A DNA stretch of 64,000 bases from Pseudomonadota bacterium (GTDB taxonomy: Bacteria; Desulfobacterota; Desulfarculia; Desulfarculales; Desulfarculaceae), in the NCBI GenBank assembly GCA_018902755.1, contig JAHIQI010000072.1, forward strand, positions 13,033 to 77,032, written 5' to 3'. Position 1 is the first letter of the stretch; every line of letters begins with the position of its first letter. The notes beneath the pieces were generated by a model. The model worked only from the letters and a program-made list of their open reading frames with translations, was not told the origin of the DNA and searched no databases. The translations under genes were made by a program, and so were the position numbers. Positions 48,706-56,548 of this stretch are shown piece after piece.

Positions 48706-51603
48706 ATGAGCGGCAAGCTTACCAGCTTCGTTTCCTCCCTACAGCGCAGCCAACGTCTGTCTGCCGAAGTGGTGCACATAGAGGACATTCCCGCCCGAGA
48801 ACCGACCTATGCCGTGCCCGACCCGCCCCTGCCGCCGGGCCTGACCCGGGCCTTGGCCGCCCAGGGGGTGGAGCGGCTCTATTCCCACCAAGTCGCCGCC
48901 CTGACCCTGGTGCGGGCCGGGCGCGATGTGGTCACCGCCACCCCCACCGCCTCGGGGAAGACCCTGGTCTACTCCCTGCCGGTGCTGGAGCGCATCCTGA
49001 CCGACCCCTCGGCCACCGCCCTGTTCCTGTTCCCTTTGAAGGCCCTGGAGCAGGACCAGATGGCGGCCATCAACCAGTTGACCTTGCACGCGGGCCTGGC
49101 TCCGGTGGCCGACATCTACGACGGCGACACCCCGGACGGCCTGCGCCGCAAGCTCCGGCAAAAGCCCCCGCCGGTGATCATCTCCAATCCGGACATGGTG
49201 CACGCGGCCATCTGCGCCTTCCCCTCTGCCTGGGACAACTTCCTGAGCCGCCTCAAGTACATAGTTATCGACGAGGTGCACGCCTACCGAGGGGTGTTCG
49301 GCAGTCACGTGTCCTCGGTGCTGCGGCGCCTGCTGCGCCTGGCCGCCGCCCGTGGGGCCAGGCCCAGCTTCGTGCTCAGCTCGGCCACCATCGCCAACCC
49401 CGGCGAGCACGCCGAGGCCCTCACCGGGCGGCCCTTCGCCCCGGACCAGATCGTGGACTTTTGCGGGGCCCCGGCCGCCGGGCGCTCCTTCGTATTGGTC
49501 AACCCCAGCGGGGCGGCCTCCACCACGGCCAGCTACCTTTTGGCCGGGGCGGTGAAGCAGGGCCTGTCCACCATATGCTTCACCAAGAGCCGCATACACA
49601 CCGAGCTGATTCATACCTGGGTGACTCGGGCCCACCCCGAGCTGCGGGACATGGTGGCCGGCTACCGGGCCGGTTTCCTGCCCGAGGAACGGCGGCGCAT
49701 AGAAGCCGACCTTTCCGCCGGACGCCTGGCCGGGGTGATAAGCACCAGCGCCCTGGAGATGGGCATCGACATCGGCGGCCTGGACGTGTGTATCCTGGTG
49801 GGCTATCCGGGTAGCCAGATAAACACCTGGCAGCGGGGCGGCCGGGTGGGCCGGGCCGGGCGCGACAGCGCGGTGGTGCTGGTGGGCGGGCCCGACGCCC
49901 TGGACCAATGGGTGCTGTCCTACCCGGCGGAGTTTTTCGCCCGGCCGGTGGAGGCGGCGGTGCTGGACGCGGCCAACCCCCAGATCGTGGCCAAGCACCT
50001 CATCTGCGCGGCGGCCGAGGAGCCCCTGGCCATGGACGACGAGTTTTTGCCGCCCGTGGCGCATCCCGAGGCGGTGCGCCTGGCCATGGAAAATGGCCAG
50101 TTGCTTCTGGACGCGGCGGGCACCCGCTACTTCACCTCGCGCAAGCGGCCCCAGCGATTGGTGGACCTGCGCGGGGCGGGGGAGAGCCTGGCCATCGTGG
50201 ACCAGAAGGGCACCGTGGTGGGCTCCTTCGACGGGGTCAGGGTGTTCAAGGAGGGGCATCCCGGCGCGGTGTATCTGCACCGGGGGCGCACCTACCTGGT
50301 CAAGGAGCTGGACCTGGAACATCGCAAGGTGCGGGTGGCCCCCCTCAGGGCCGACTACTACACCCACGCCCGCAGCGACAAGGAGACCGAGATCCTGGAG
50401 GAGACCGGGCGGCGGCCGGTGGCCAACTTCCTGGTGCGCAAGGGGCGGCTCAAGGTGACCGAAACGGTGACCGGCTACGAGCGGCGCAGGCTCTCCGGCG
50501 GCGACCTCATGGGGGTCTATCCCCTGGACCTGCCACCGCTCACCTTCGAGACCGTGGGCATGTGGATGGACATCGAAGACATGCACCGCCAGGCCCTGGA
50601 AAAGGCGGGCCGCCACTTCATGGGCTCCATCCACGCCCTGGAGCACGTGGCCATCGCCATGTTCCCCTTATTCGCCCTGTGCGACCGGGGGGACATCGGG
50701 GGCATCTCCATCCCCCTGCACCCCCAGACCGGAAAGGCCGGGGTGTTCATCTACGACGGGGTGGCCGGCGGGGTGGGCCTGGCCGAGCGGGGCTTCGGGC
50801 TCATCGAGGAGCTTCTGGAAAAGGTGGAGGAGCTTCTGGCCTCCTGCGACTGCGAGGAGGGCTGCCCGGCCTGCGTGTTCTCGCCCAAGTGCGGCTCGGG
50901 CAACAAGCCCCTGGACAAATTGGGGGCCCTGATGCTCACCCGCCTGCTCTTGGGCAAGATAGAGGTGGGCGCGGTGGAGACCTGCGTCGCTCCGCCGCCC
51001 AAGGTCATCGCCCCGGCCCCGGCCCGCTCCCTGGACCGGCCCTTGGTCTACGGCGTGTTCGACCTGGAGACCCAGAAGCTGGCCAACCAGGTGGGCGGCT
51101 GGGGCAACATCCATCTTATGCGGGTGAGCGTGGCCGTGCTCTACGATTCGGCTCGGGACGAGTTCATCTCCTACACCGAGAAAGAGGTGCCCGCCCTGCT
51201 CAAAAGGCTCAGCGAGCTGGAACTGGTCATCGGCTTCAACCACATGCGCTTCGATTACCAGGTGCTAAGCGCCTACACTGCTGTCGACCTGCGCGGGCTG
51301 CCCAACCTGGACCTGATGCTGGACGTGCAGCAGTCCCTGGGCCATCGCCTCAGCCTGGACGCCCTGGCCGGGGCCACCCTGGGGGCGGCCAAGACCGCCG
51401 ACGGCTTAAAGGCGGTGGAGTGGTGGAACCAGGGGCGCATTCAGGAGCTGACCGCCTATTGCCAAGCCGACGTGGAGCTTACCCGCGATTTGTTTTTGCA
51501 CGGCCAACGGGAAGGGCATCTACTCTATCAACACCGCGACGGCCAGGCCCTGCGGGTGCCGGTGGATTGGTCCTGGCGGAGTCTGAGGGAGCGCTTGGCA
51601 TGA
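48706..51603 (+). CDS. DEAD/DEAH helicase-DUF1998-RNase H-like exonuclease fusion (MrfA+MrfB-like)
   Basis: A 965-residue protein. The N-terminal helicase has T-A-S-G-K-T (81-86), D-E-V-H (189-192), S-S-A-T and Q-R-G-G-R-V-G-R-A-G-R. A middle domain ends in the four-cysteine cluster of DUF1998 (C-D-C ... C-P-A-C ... K-C-G). This is the layout of B. subtilis YprA/MrfA. The last about 180 residues form an RNase H-like exonuclease (D-L-E-T at 786-788, later Asp at 850 and 922/928), as in YprB/MrfB, here on one polypeptide. MrfAB repairs mitomycin-type lesions in B. subtilis. ATG 48664 is an alternative start. The stop overlaps the next gene (ATGA). Confidence 0.88.
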   Translation: MSGKLTSFVSSLQRSQRLSAEVVHIEDIPAREPTYAVPDPPLPPGLTRALAAQGVERLYSHQVAALTLVRAGRDVVTATPTASGKTLVYSLPVLERILTDPSATALFLFPLKALEQDQMAAINQLTLHAGLAPVADIYDGDTPDGLRRKLRQKPPPVIISNPDMVHAAICAFPSAWDNFLSRLKYIVIDEVHAYRGVFGSHVSSVLRRLLRLAAARGARPSFVLSSATIANPGEHAEALTGRPFAPDQIVDFCGAPAAGRSFVLVNPSGAASTTASYLLAGAVKQGLSTICFTKSRIHTELIHTWVTRAHPELRDMVAGYRAGFLPEERRRIEADLSAGRLAGVISTSALEMGIDIGGLDVCILVGYPGSQINTWQRGGRVGRAGRDSAVVLVGGPDALDQWVLSYPAEFFARPVEAAVLDAANPQIVAKHLICAAAEEPLAMDDEFLPPVAHPEAVRLAMENGQLLLDAAGTRYFTSRKRPQRLVDLRGAGESLAIVDQKGTVVGSFDGVRVFKEGHPGAVYLHRGRTYLVKELDLEHRKVRVAPLRADYYTHARSDKETEILEETGRRPVANFLVRKGRLKVTETVTGYERRRLSGGDLMGVYPLDLPPLTFETVGMWMDIEDMHRQALEKAGRHFMGSIHALEHVAIAMFPLFALCDRGDIGGISIPLHPQTGKAGVFIYDGVAGGVGLAERGFGLIEELLEKVEELLASCDCEEGCPACVFSPKCGSGNKPLDKLGALMLTRLLLGKIEVGAVETCVAPPPKVIAPAPARSLDRPLVYGVFDLETQKLANQVGGWGNIHLMRVSVAVLYDSARDEFISYTEKEVPALLKRLSELELVIGFNHMRFDYQVLSAYTAVDLRGLPNLDLMLDVQQSLGHRLSLDALAGATLGAAKTADGLKAVEWWNQGRIQELTAYCQADVELTRDLFLHGQREGHLLYQHRDGQALRVPVDWSWRSLRERLA

Positions 51604-52442
51604 GCCGCATCCCCGGCACGGAGTGCCCCGCCTGCCTGGAGCGCCTGGGCGAGCAGGCCCTGGCCGGGCTGCTTCTGGAGCCCGCCGACTTGGCCGAGGT
51701 GCGCCTGGGCATCGAGCGCATCACCCGGCGCGGCCTGGCCCAGGGCGAGGCCCCGGCCTTTATCGCCAGCGAGTTTTTCGCCTACGTGCGCCAGCGCACC
51801 AACGGTGCCGACCCCTTCGCCGCCAAGAAGGCGGCGGACTTCGCGGCGGCGCGGCTGGCCTCCGCCCGTTTGGAGGGCGCGCCGGACACCTTCGCGGCCC
51901 GCGCCCGCCTGGCGGTGCTGGGCAACGCCATGGATCATTTCTTTTTGGCCGACACCAGCCGCTTGTGGGAGCAGGGAGGCAGCCTGGATCTGGGCCGGGA
52001 CGATCTGGCCCTGGCCGAGACGTGCCTGACGCTTGGCGCGCGGGTGGTTGTCCTGGCCGACAACTGCGGGGAGCAGGCCTTTGACCGCATGCTGGCCCAG
52101 CACCTGCTGTGGCGTGGCTGCGAGGTGCACTACGTGGTCAAGGCCGGGCCGGTGCAAAACGACCTGAGCCTGGCCGACCTGAACGCGGCCTATGAAAACT
52201 TCGGCCTGGGCCGGGTGTGGGGCATAGCTCCCCCGGCGGTGGGCCTGGACCCCGAGGCCGCGCCGGATGAGCTGCGCGAGCTATTGGCCGGGGCCGACCT
52301 GGTGGTGGCCAAGGGCATGGGGCATTTCGAGACCCTGGGCTTGGGCCGGGGCATGCTGGAGGCGGGGAGTGCGCCCTGGCCTCTGCTCATGTTGTTCCTG
52401 GCCAAGTGCGAGGGCGTGGCCCTTTACCTGCCTTGTGCTTGA
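51600..52442 (+). CDS. DUF89/ARMT1-like metal-dependent phosphatase-fold protein
   Basis: A 280-residue protein of the DUF89 (damage-control phosphatase) fold. The metal-binding D-N-C-G-E at about 158, the second acidic site (Q-N-D ... L-A-D) and the K-G-M-G-H-F-E-T-L motif near residue 240 are present. N-terminal C-P-A-C suggests an extra metal site. Family members hydrolyse damaged or toxic phosphometabolites; the substrate here is unknown. ATG 51600 overlaps the helicase-exonuclease stop, so the two are coupled in translation. Confidence 0.82.
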   Translation: MSRIPGTECPACLERLGEQALAGLLLEPADLAEVRLGIERITRRGLAQGEAPAFIASEFFAYVRQRTNGADPFAAKKAADFAAARLASARLEGAPDTFAARARLAVLGNAMDHFFLADTSRLWEQGGSLDLGRDDLALAETCLTLGARVVVLADNCGEQAFDRMLAQHLLWRGCEVHYVVKAGPVQNDLSLADLNAAYENFGLGRVWGIAPPAVGLDPEAAPDELRELLAGADLVVAKGMGHFETLGLGRGMLEAGSAPWPLLMLFLAKCEGVALYLPCA

Positions 52443-52474
52443 TGCCGAGGCCGGGCTGCGCTTAGGATGGGCCT

Positions 52475-53695
52475 ATGAGAACCTTCTATACTCAAGCACG
52501 CGTCGCCCGTTGGGTCGTCCTCTTGGCTACACTGGCCCTGCTGGCCGGTTGTATCACCACCGGACCACCGCCCACCCCCACACCCCAAAACACCTTGAGG
52601 GTGGTGCCCGAGGCTGACTGGCCCCTACTTCTGGACGACCTGGACGCGCGCAGCTTTTTCCAGGCCGCTGAATCGTCCCTGGGCTATTTGCGCAAGGTCA
52701 ACCCGGACAAGCAGTTCACCTTCGGCCCCTACCGAATGAGCGCCGCCCAGATGGCGGCCATGCTGGATGAGCTTAAGGACCTGCTCTACCGCCGGCCCGA
52801 CCCGGTGAGTCGCTCCGAGGCCTTGCAGCAAAAGTACGCGCTGCTGGAATCGGTGGGCCGCGACGGCCGGGGCGAGGTGCTCATGACCGGCTATTACGAG
52901 CCGATGCTCAAGGCCCGCCGCCAGCCCCAGGGCTCGTTCAAGTACCCGGTGTACGCCATGCCCGAAGACCTGGTGTGGATAGACCTGCGCCAGTTCGGGG
53001 AGCAATACCCGGCCAAACGCCTGGTGGGCCAGGTAAAGGGCAACCGGGTGCAGCCCTATCCCGACCGGGAGGCCATCGATTACAAGAAGGTCATCGAGGG
53101 CAAGGCCGAGGTGCTGGGCTACGTGTCCGACCCGGTGGAGGTGTTTTTCCTGCACATCCAAGGCTCTGGGCAATTGGAATTCGAGGACGGGGCGCGGCGC
53201 CGGGTGGGCTACGCCTCCAGCAACGGCCAGCCCTACCGCTCCATCGGCAAGATGCTCCTGAACAAGAAGCTCATGGAGCCGGGCAGCATGTCCATGCAGG
53301 GCATCAAGGCCTTTCTGGAAGCCAACCCTCAATATCTGCGGCAGGTGCTCAGCCACAACCCCTCGTACGTGTTTTTTAGGCCCCTGCCGGTCATCGGGGG
53401 GCCCTTGGGATGCTTTGGCCAGCCCCTAACCGGCGGGCGCAGCGTGGCCACAGACCGCCGCCTGTTCCCGGGCCTGACCCTGGGCTACATCACCGGCACC
53501 ATGCCCGCCACGGGCGGGGGTAGCGAACCCCTGGCCCGTTTCGTGTTCAACCAGGACACCGGCGGGGCAATTCGGGGTCCAGGTCGGCTGGACCTGTTTT
53601 TCGGCAGCGGACCCCAGGCCGGGGAGCTGGCCGGGCGCATGAAGAACCCCGGCAAGCTGTACTTTTTCTTTCCTCGTGAGTTGATGAAGCGATGA
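52475..53695 (+). CDS. mltA: membrane-bound lytic murein transglycosylase A
   Basis: A 406-residue lipoprotein: signal peptide with lipobox L-A-G-C (Cys about 26). The MltA domain includes L-M-T-G-Y-Y-E-P and the internal beta-barrel; the C-terminal 3D domain carries F-N-Q-D-T-G-G-A-I-R-G-P-G-R-L-D, with the catalytic Asp region, and F-F-G-S-G. It cleaves peptidoglycan glycan strands to anhydromuropeptides at the outer membrane. It lies between DUF89 and the macrodomain gene in a co-directional unit. Confidence 0.93.
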   Translation: MRTFYTQARVARWVVLLATLALLAGCITTGPPPTPTPQNTLRVVPEADWPLLLDDLDARSFFQAAESSLGYLRKVNPDKQFTFGPYRMSAAQMAAMLDELKDLLYRRPDPVSRSEALQQKYALLESVGRDGRGEVLMTGYYEPMLKARRQPQGSFKYPVYAMPEDLVWIDLRQFGEQYPAKRLVGQVKGNRVQPYPDREAIDYKKVIEGKAEVLGYVSDPVEVFFLHIQGSGQLEFEDGARRRVGYASSNGQPYRSIGKMLLNKKLMEPGSMSMQGIKAFLEANPQYLRQVLSHNPSYVFFRPLPVIGGPLGCFGQPLTGGRSVATDRRLFPGLTLGYITGTMPATGGGSEPLARFVFNQDTGGAIRGPGRLDLFFGSGPQAGELAGRMKNPGKLYFFFPRELMKR

Positions 53696-53706
53696 GGGAG
53701 GAGGGC

Positions 53707-54234
53707 ATGGAAAAGCTCATAGGCCGAACCAGGCTGGTTTTGACCCAAGGCGACATCACCCAGGCCGACACCGAGGCTATCGTCAACGCGGCCAACAGCC
53801 GCTTGGCCGGCGGCGGCGGGGTGGACGGAGCCATCCACCGGGCGGGCGGTCCGGAGATCATGGCCGAGTGCCGCAAGATAGGCTCCTGCCCCACAGGTGA
53901 GGCGGTGATAACCAACGCCGGGCGCCTGAAGACCAAGAAGGTCATCCACACCGTGGGGCCCATCTACCGGGGCCGCCCGGAAGACCCCCGCCTGCTGGCC
54001 AACGCCTACCTGAACTCCCTGGACCTGGCGGCCGAGCGCGGCCTGCGCACCGTGGCCTTCCCCAGCCTGTCCACCGGGGCCTATGGCTACCCCTTGGACC
54101 AGGCGGCCAAGGTGGCCCTGGAGGCGGTGAGGCAGGGAATTGTAAAAAATTCAGACAAGCTCGACGAAATTCGTTTCGTGCTTTTTGGCCAAGCCGCCTA
54201 TGACGCTTATGCCCATGCGCTAGACCACATGTAA
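53707..54234 (+). CDS. macrodomain protein (O-acetyl-ADP-ribose deacetylase family)
   Basis: A 175-residue single macrodomain of the MacroD/YmdB class: I-V-N-A-A-N-S-R-L-A-G-G-G-G-V-D-G-A-I-H-R-A-G-G and S-T-G-A-Y-G-Y-P are the substrate loops. It hydrolyses O-acetyl-ADP-ribose or removes mono-ADP-ribose from proteins. The ATG at 53707 is chosen since GGGAGGAGG precedes it; an in-frame ATG at 53692 overlaps the mltA stop. Last gene of the 48.7-54.2 kb unit. Confidence 0.93.
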   Translation: MEKLIGRTRLVLTQGDITQADTEAIVNAANSRLAGGGGVDGAIHRAGGPEIMAECRKIGSCPTGEAVITNAGRLKTKKVIHTVGPIYRGRPEDPRLLANAYLNSLDLAAERGLRTVAFPSLSTGAYGYPLDQAAKVALEAVRQGIVKNSDKLDEIRFVLFGQAAYDAYAHALDHM

Positions 54235-54468
54235 CGCCAAATGAACCTTCTTCGAAGAGAGATTTCCTACTGAAGCGCAAGGGCGCCCCGGCCCAGCTAT
54301 TTAATAAACCTATGTAAAGAAATGGTAATCATTTGTAAAGAAACGGTAATGATTGTTTGCAACGTCTTGACAACGCAGAATTAATCCATGCATACTTCAT
54401 AACGTTCGGAAAAACCTAATGTCTGCCCGGATAGCGTGTGATGAGCTGAAGCTTTTCTAGCCAAAGGC
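54235..54468. other. AT-rich regulatory gap upstream of the oxygen-defence cluster
   Basis: Low-GC gap without a gene. It holds a 21-bp tandem repeat (54313-54354) and an extra TTGACA at 54367-54372 with CATACT after 18 bp, which could be a second promoter or drive a small RNA. I see no terminator after the macrodomain gene. Confidence 0.5.
54313..54354. repeat. two tandem 21-bp direct repeats with AATCATT/AATGATT core
   Basis: 54313-54333 and 54334-54354 match at 19 of 21 positions (TGTAAAGAAAYGGTAATSATT in IUPAC, written once). The GGTAATNATT core resembles half-sites of Fur-family operators, and AATGATTATT recurs at 54508-54517 next to the PerR-like gene. Confidence 0.7.
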
Positions 54469-54497
54469 TTGACAGAGAAGCTAATTTACATTAAATT
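54469..54497 (+). promoter_or_regulatory. strong sigma70-type promoter of the perR-like gene
   Basis: TTGACA (54469-54474), 17-bp spacer, TAAATT (54492-54497), followed by AATGATTATT near the expected start site, a plausible autoregulatory operator. Confidence 0.65.
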
Positions 54498-54527
54498 GAT
54501 ATTAGGAATGATTATTGGGAGGCAGTG

Positions 54528-54938
54528 ATGGAAAGTCCGGGCAAACTCCGTATGACCACTCAGCGTCAGGTCATAATGGAGGTATTGAAAAGCGTTAAAA
54601 GTCACCCAACCGCTGGGGAGCTTTGCAGTATGGTTCGGCGCCGCCTGCCTCGGATCAGCCTGGGAACGGTTTACCGCAACCTGGATATATTGTCCCGCGC
54701 CGGGATGCTGCAAAAAATAGACGTGGCCGGCCAGGAAATGCGCTTCGACGGCAACACCATGAATCACTACCACCTACGCTGCATGGAGTGCGGCCGGGTT
54801 TTCGATGTGGACATGGACCTGTTGGCCGGTGTGGAAGAGCAGGCTGCCCGTGAATCGGGCTTCCAGGTCTATGGTCATCGCCTGGAGTTCGTCGGGCGTT
54901 GCGAGGCCTGCCAGGAGGCCTATAAAACGAGACAATAG
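54528..54938 (+). CDS. perR: Fur-family regulator, PerR-like
   Basis: A 136-residue Fur-family protein. The N-terminal winged helix contains M-T-T-Q-R and G-T-V-Y-R-N-L-D. The C-terminal dimerisation part has H-Y-H-L-R-C-M-E-C-G and C-E-A-C, giving the structural Cys4 zinc site. Operon context (rubrerythrin, desulfoferrodoxin, rubredoxin, FprA-type flavoprotein) argues for peroxide-sensing PerR rather than iron-sensing Fur; the sequence alone does not settle this. GGGAGG precedes the ATG. It likely represses the cluster through the AATGATT motifs. Confidence 0.85.
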   Translation: MESPGKLRMTTQRQVIMEVLKSVKSHPTAGELCSMVRRRLPRISLGTVYRNLDILSRAGMLQKIDVAGQEMRFDGNTMNHYHLRCMECGRVFDVDMDLLAGVEEQAARESGFQVYGHRLEFVGRCEACQEAYKTRQ

Positions 54939-54976
54939 CCGACTTTTTCCCGTATATTAATTAAGGAGCATCAACC

Positions 54977-55195
54977 ATGGCCTCCCAGACCCCGTCTGAA
55001 GCCAATAAGGTTTTGTCCGTCCTCGCCAAGGCTACGGAGCCTATGGGTAACAAACAGGTGGCCGAGCAGTCCGGCCTGGAGAGCAAGAAGGTTTCCAGCA
55101 CCATGAACGCCCTCAAAAAAGAGGGCCTGGTGGACTCTCCGGTCCGCTGCAAATACGCCATAACCGCATCGGGCAAAAAGGCCCTCAAGGGCTAG
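54977..55195 (+). CDS. small winged-helix protein, 72 aa
   Basis: Predicted winged helix: helices with A-E-Q-S-G-L-E-S-K-K-V-S-S-T-M-N-A-L-K-K-E-G-type recognition helix spacing (residues 29-50) and a C-terminal wing ending K-K-A-L-K-G. There is no sensor domain. AAGGAG precedes the ATG. Located between the PerR-like gene and rubrerythrin, it is probably a co-regulator of the oxygen-defence genes; this is inference from context. Confidence 0.7.
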   Translation: MASQTPSEANKVLSVLAKATEPMGNKQVAEQSGLESKKVSSTMNALKKEGLVDSPVRCKYAITASGKKALKG

Positions 55196-55251
55196 CCCAT
55201 ACTTTTTAGTCGCTCACTACAACTTCTGAGCTAATTCTGGAGGATCTCTTT

Positions 55252-55827
55252 ATGTCCAGCTTGGTGGGCAGCCAAACCGAGAAAAACCTGCTAACCGCCT
55301 TTGCCGGTGAATCCCAGGCCCGCAACCGCTACACCTATTTCGCCTCCCAGGCCATGAAAGAGGGCTACCGGCAGATTTCCGAGATATTCACCGAGACCGC
55401 CAACCAGGAAAAGGAGCACGCCAAGCGCTTCTTCAAGTTCCTGGAGGGCGGCGAGGTGGAGATAGTCGGTGCTTTCCCGGCGGGCGTGGTCGGCGCAACG
55501 GTGGAAAATCTCAAGGCCGCCGCGGCCGGTGAAAACTACGAGTGGGGCCAGATGTACCCCGACTTCTCCAAGGTGGCCGCCCAGGAGGGCTTCGAGGAGA
55601 TCGCGCGGGTGTTCAAGCACATCGCCATGGCCGAGCAGTTCCACGAGAAGCGCTACCTGGCCCTGGCTTCCAATATCGAAAAAGGCATCGTGTTCAAGCG
55701 TCCCGGCCCGGTGGTCTGGCGCTGCTTGAACTGCGGCTACGTCCACGAAGGCGAAGAGGCTCCCCACGAGTGCCCAGCCTGCGCCCATCCCCAGGCCCAT
55801 TTCGCCCTGATTTGCGAAAACTGGTAA
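55252..55827 (+). CDS. rbr: rubrerythrin
   Basis: A 191-residue rubrerythrin. The N-terminal four-helix bundle with E-x2-H diiron ligand pairs (E-T-A-N-Q-E-K-E-H and E-Q-F-H) precedes a C-terminal rubredoxin-like centre (C-L-N-C-G-Y ... C-P-A-C). It reduces hydrogen peroxide to water using rubredoxin electrons. GGAGG precedes the ATG. It lies downstream of the PerR-like gene and upstream of desulfoferrodoxin. Confidence 0.96.
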   Translation: MSSLVGSQTEKNLLTAFAGESQARNRYTYFASQAMKEGYRQISEIFTETANQEKEHAKRFFKFLEGGEVEIVGAFPAGVVGATVENLKAAAAGENYEWGQMYPDFSKVAAQEGFEEIARVFKHIAMAEQFHEKRYLALASNIEKGIVFKRPGPVVWRCLNCGYVHEGEEAPHECPACAHPQAHFALICENW

Positions 55828-55891
55828 ATGGCGCTTACCATATACAGTAAGACGAAAACTGACCTGAACTAGTTTTACAAGGAGGCGACCC

Positions 55892-56275
55892 ATGGCCGAA
55901 CAAAGGCTGCAAGTCTATAAATGCGAAGTATGCGGCAACATCGTTGAGTTGCTGATCGTAGGCGGCGGCGAGCTGGTCTGTTGCGGCCAGCCCATGGTGC
56001 TGCAAAGCGAGAATACCGTGGACGCGGCCAAGGAAAAGCATGTCCCGGTGATCGAGAAGGTGGACGGCGGCTACAAGGTGAAGGTGGGCAGCGTGCCCCA
56101 TCCCATGGAGGCGGAGCACTACATCCAGTGGATCGAGCTGGTGGCCGGCGACAAGGCCTATATGGAGTTCCTGAGCCCCGGCCAGGCCGCGGAAGCGGTT
56201 TTCAAGGTTGATGCCCCGGCTGTGACCGCCAGGGAATATTGCAATAAGCACGGACACTGGAAAGCCGGCGCCTAA
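55892..56275 (+). CDS. dfx: desulfoferrodoxin (superoxide reductase, 2Fe type)
   Basis: A 127-residue class I superoxide reductase. The N-terminal desulforedoxin centre I has C-E-V-C ... C-C, and centre II has E-K-H-x-P, H-P-M-E-A-E-H-Y-I-x-W and C-N-K-H-G-H-W. It reduces superoxide to peroxide without oxygen release. AAGGAGG precedes the ATG. Co-transcribed with rubredoxin, its electron donor. Confidence 0.97.
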   Translation: MAEQRLQVYKCEVCGNIVELLIVGGGELVCCGQPMVLQSENTVDAAKEKHVPVIEKVDGGYKVKVGSVPHPMEAEHYIQWIELVAGDKAYMEFLSPGQAAEAVFKVDAPAVTAREYCNKHGHWKAGA

Positions 56276-56300
56276 AGGCGGCCTGGAGAGGAGCTATAAT

Positions 56301-56462
56301 ATGAAAAAGTACGTTTGCGGCGTATGTGGCTACGTTTACGACCCGGCCAAGGGCGACTCCGACGGCGGCATCGCCCCGGGAACGGCCTTTGATGACTTGC
56401 CCGACGACTGGTCTTGCCCGGTTTGCGGAGCCTCCAAGGATCAGTTCGATCCGGAAGACTAA
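56301..56462 (+). CDS. rub: rubredoxin
   Basis: A 53-residue rubredoxin, short but complete: C6-x2-C9-G-Y-V-Y and C39-P-V-C42-G-A form the Fe(Cys)4 site. AGGAG precedes the ATG at 56301. It passes electrons from NADH:rubredoxin oxidoreductase to desulfoferrodoxin, rubrerythrin and the FprA-type flavoprotein. An intrinsic terminator follows, so the next gene may depend partly on read-through or its own promoter. Confidence 0.96.
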   Translation: MKKYVCGVCGYVYDPAKGDSDGGIAPGTAFDDLPDDWSCPVCGASKDQFDPED

Positions 56463-56471
56463 AGCATCCAG

Positions 56472-56502
56472 GGGCCGGGCCCCGTGGTCCGGCCCTTGTT
56501 TT
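56472..56502 (+). terminator. intrinsic terminator between rub and the flavoprotein gene
   Basis: GGGCCGG (56472-56478) pairs with CCGGCCC (56489-56495) around a 10-nt loop; TTGTTTT follows. Inside the cluster, so it may set a higher level of the upstream genes. Confidence 0.7.
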
Positions 56503-56548
56503 GTAATTCCGGCATTAGGCGGAACTAACTTAGAGAGCATGGCCTGTT

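Noticed and set aside
49908..51599. Long plus-strand frame in the helicase region that runs into the DUF89-like gene.
   Set aside because: Upstream of 51600 it is Gly/Arg/Pro-rich shadow of the helicase; only the part from ATG 51600 resembles a protein family.
54367..54468. Possible small RNA driven by the TTGACA at 54367.
   Set aside because: No terminator hairpin or conserved fold is visible before the next promoter; kept only as a remark in the regulatory gap.
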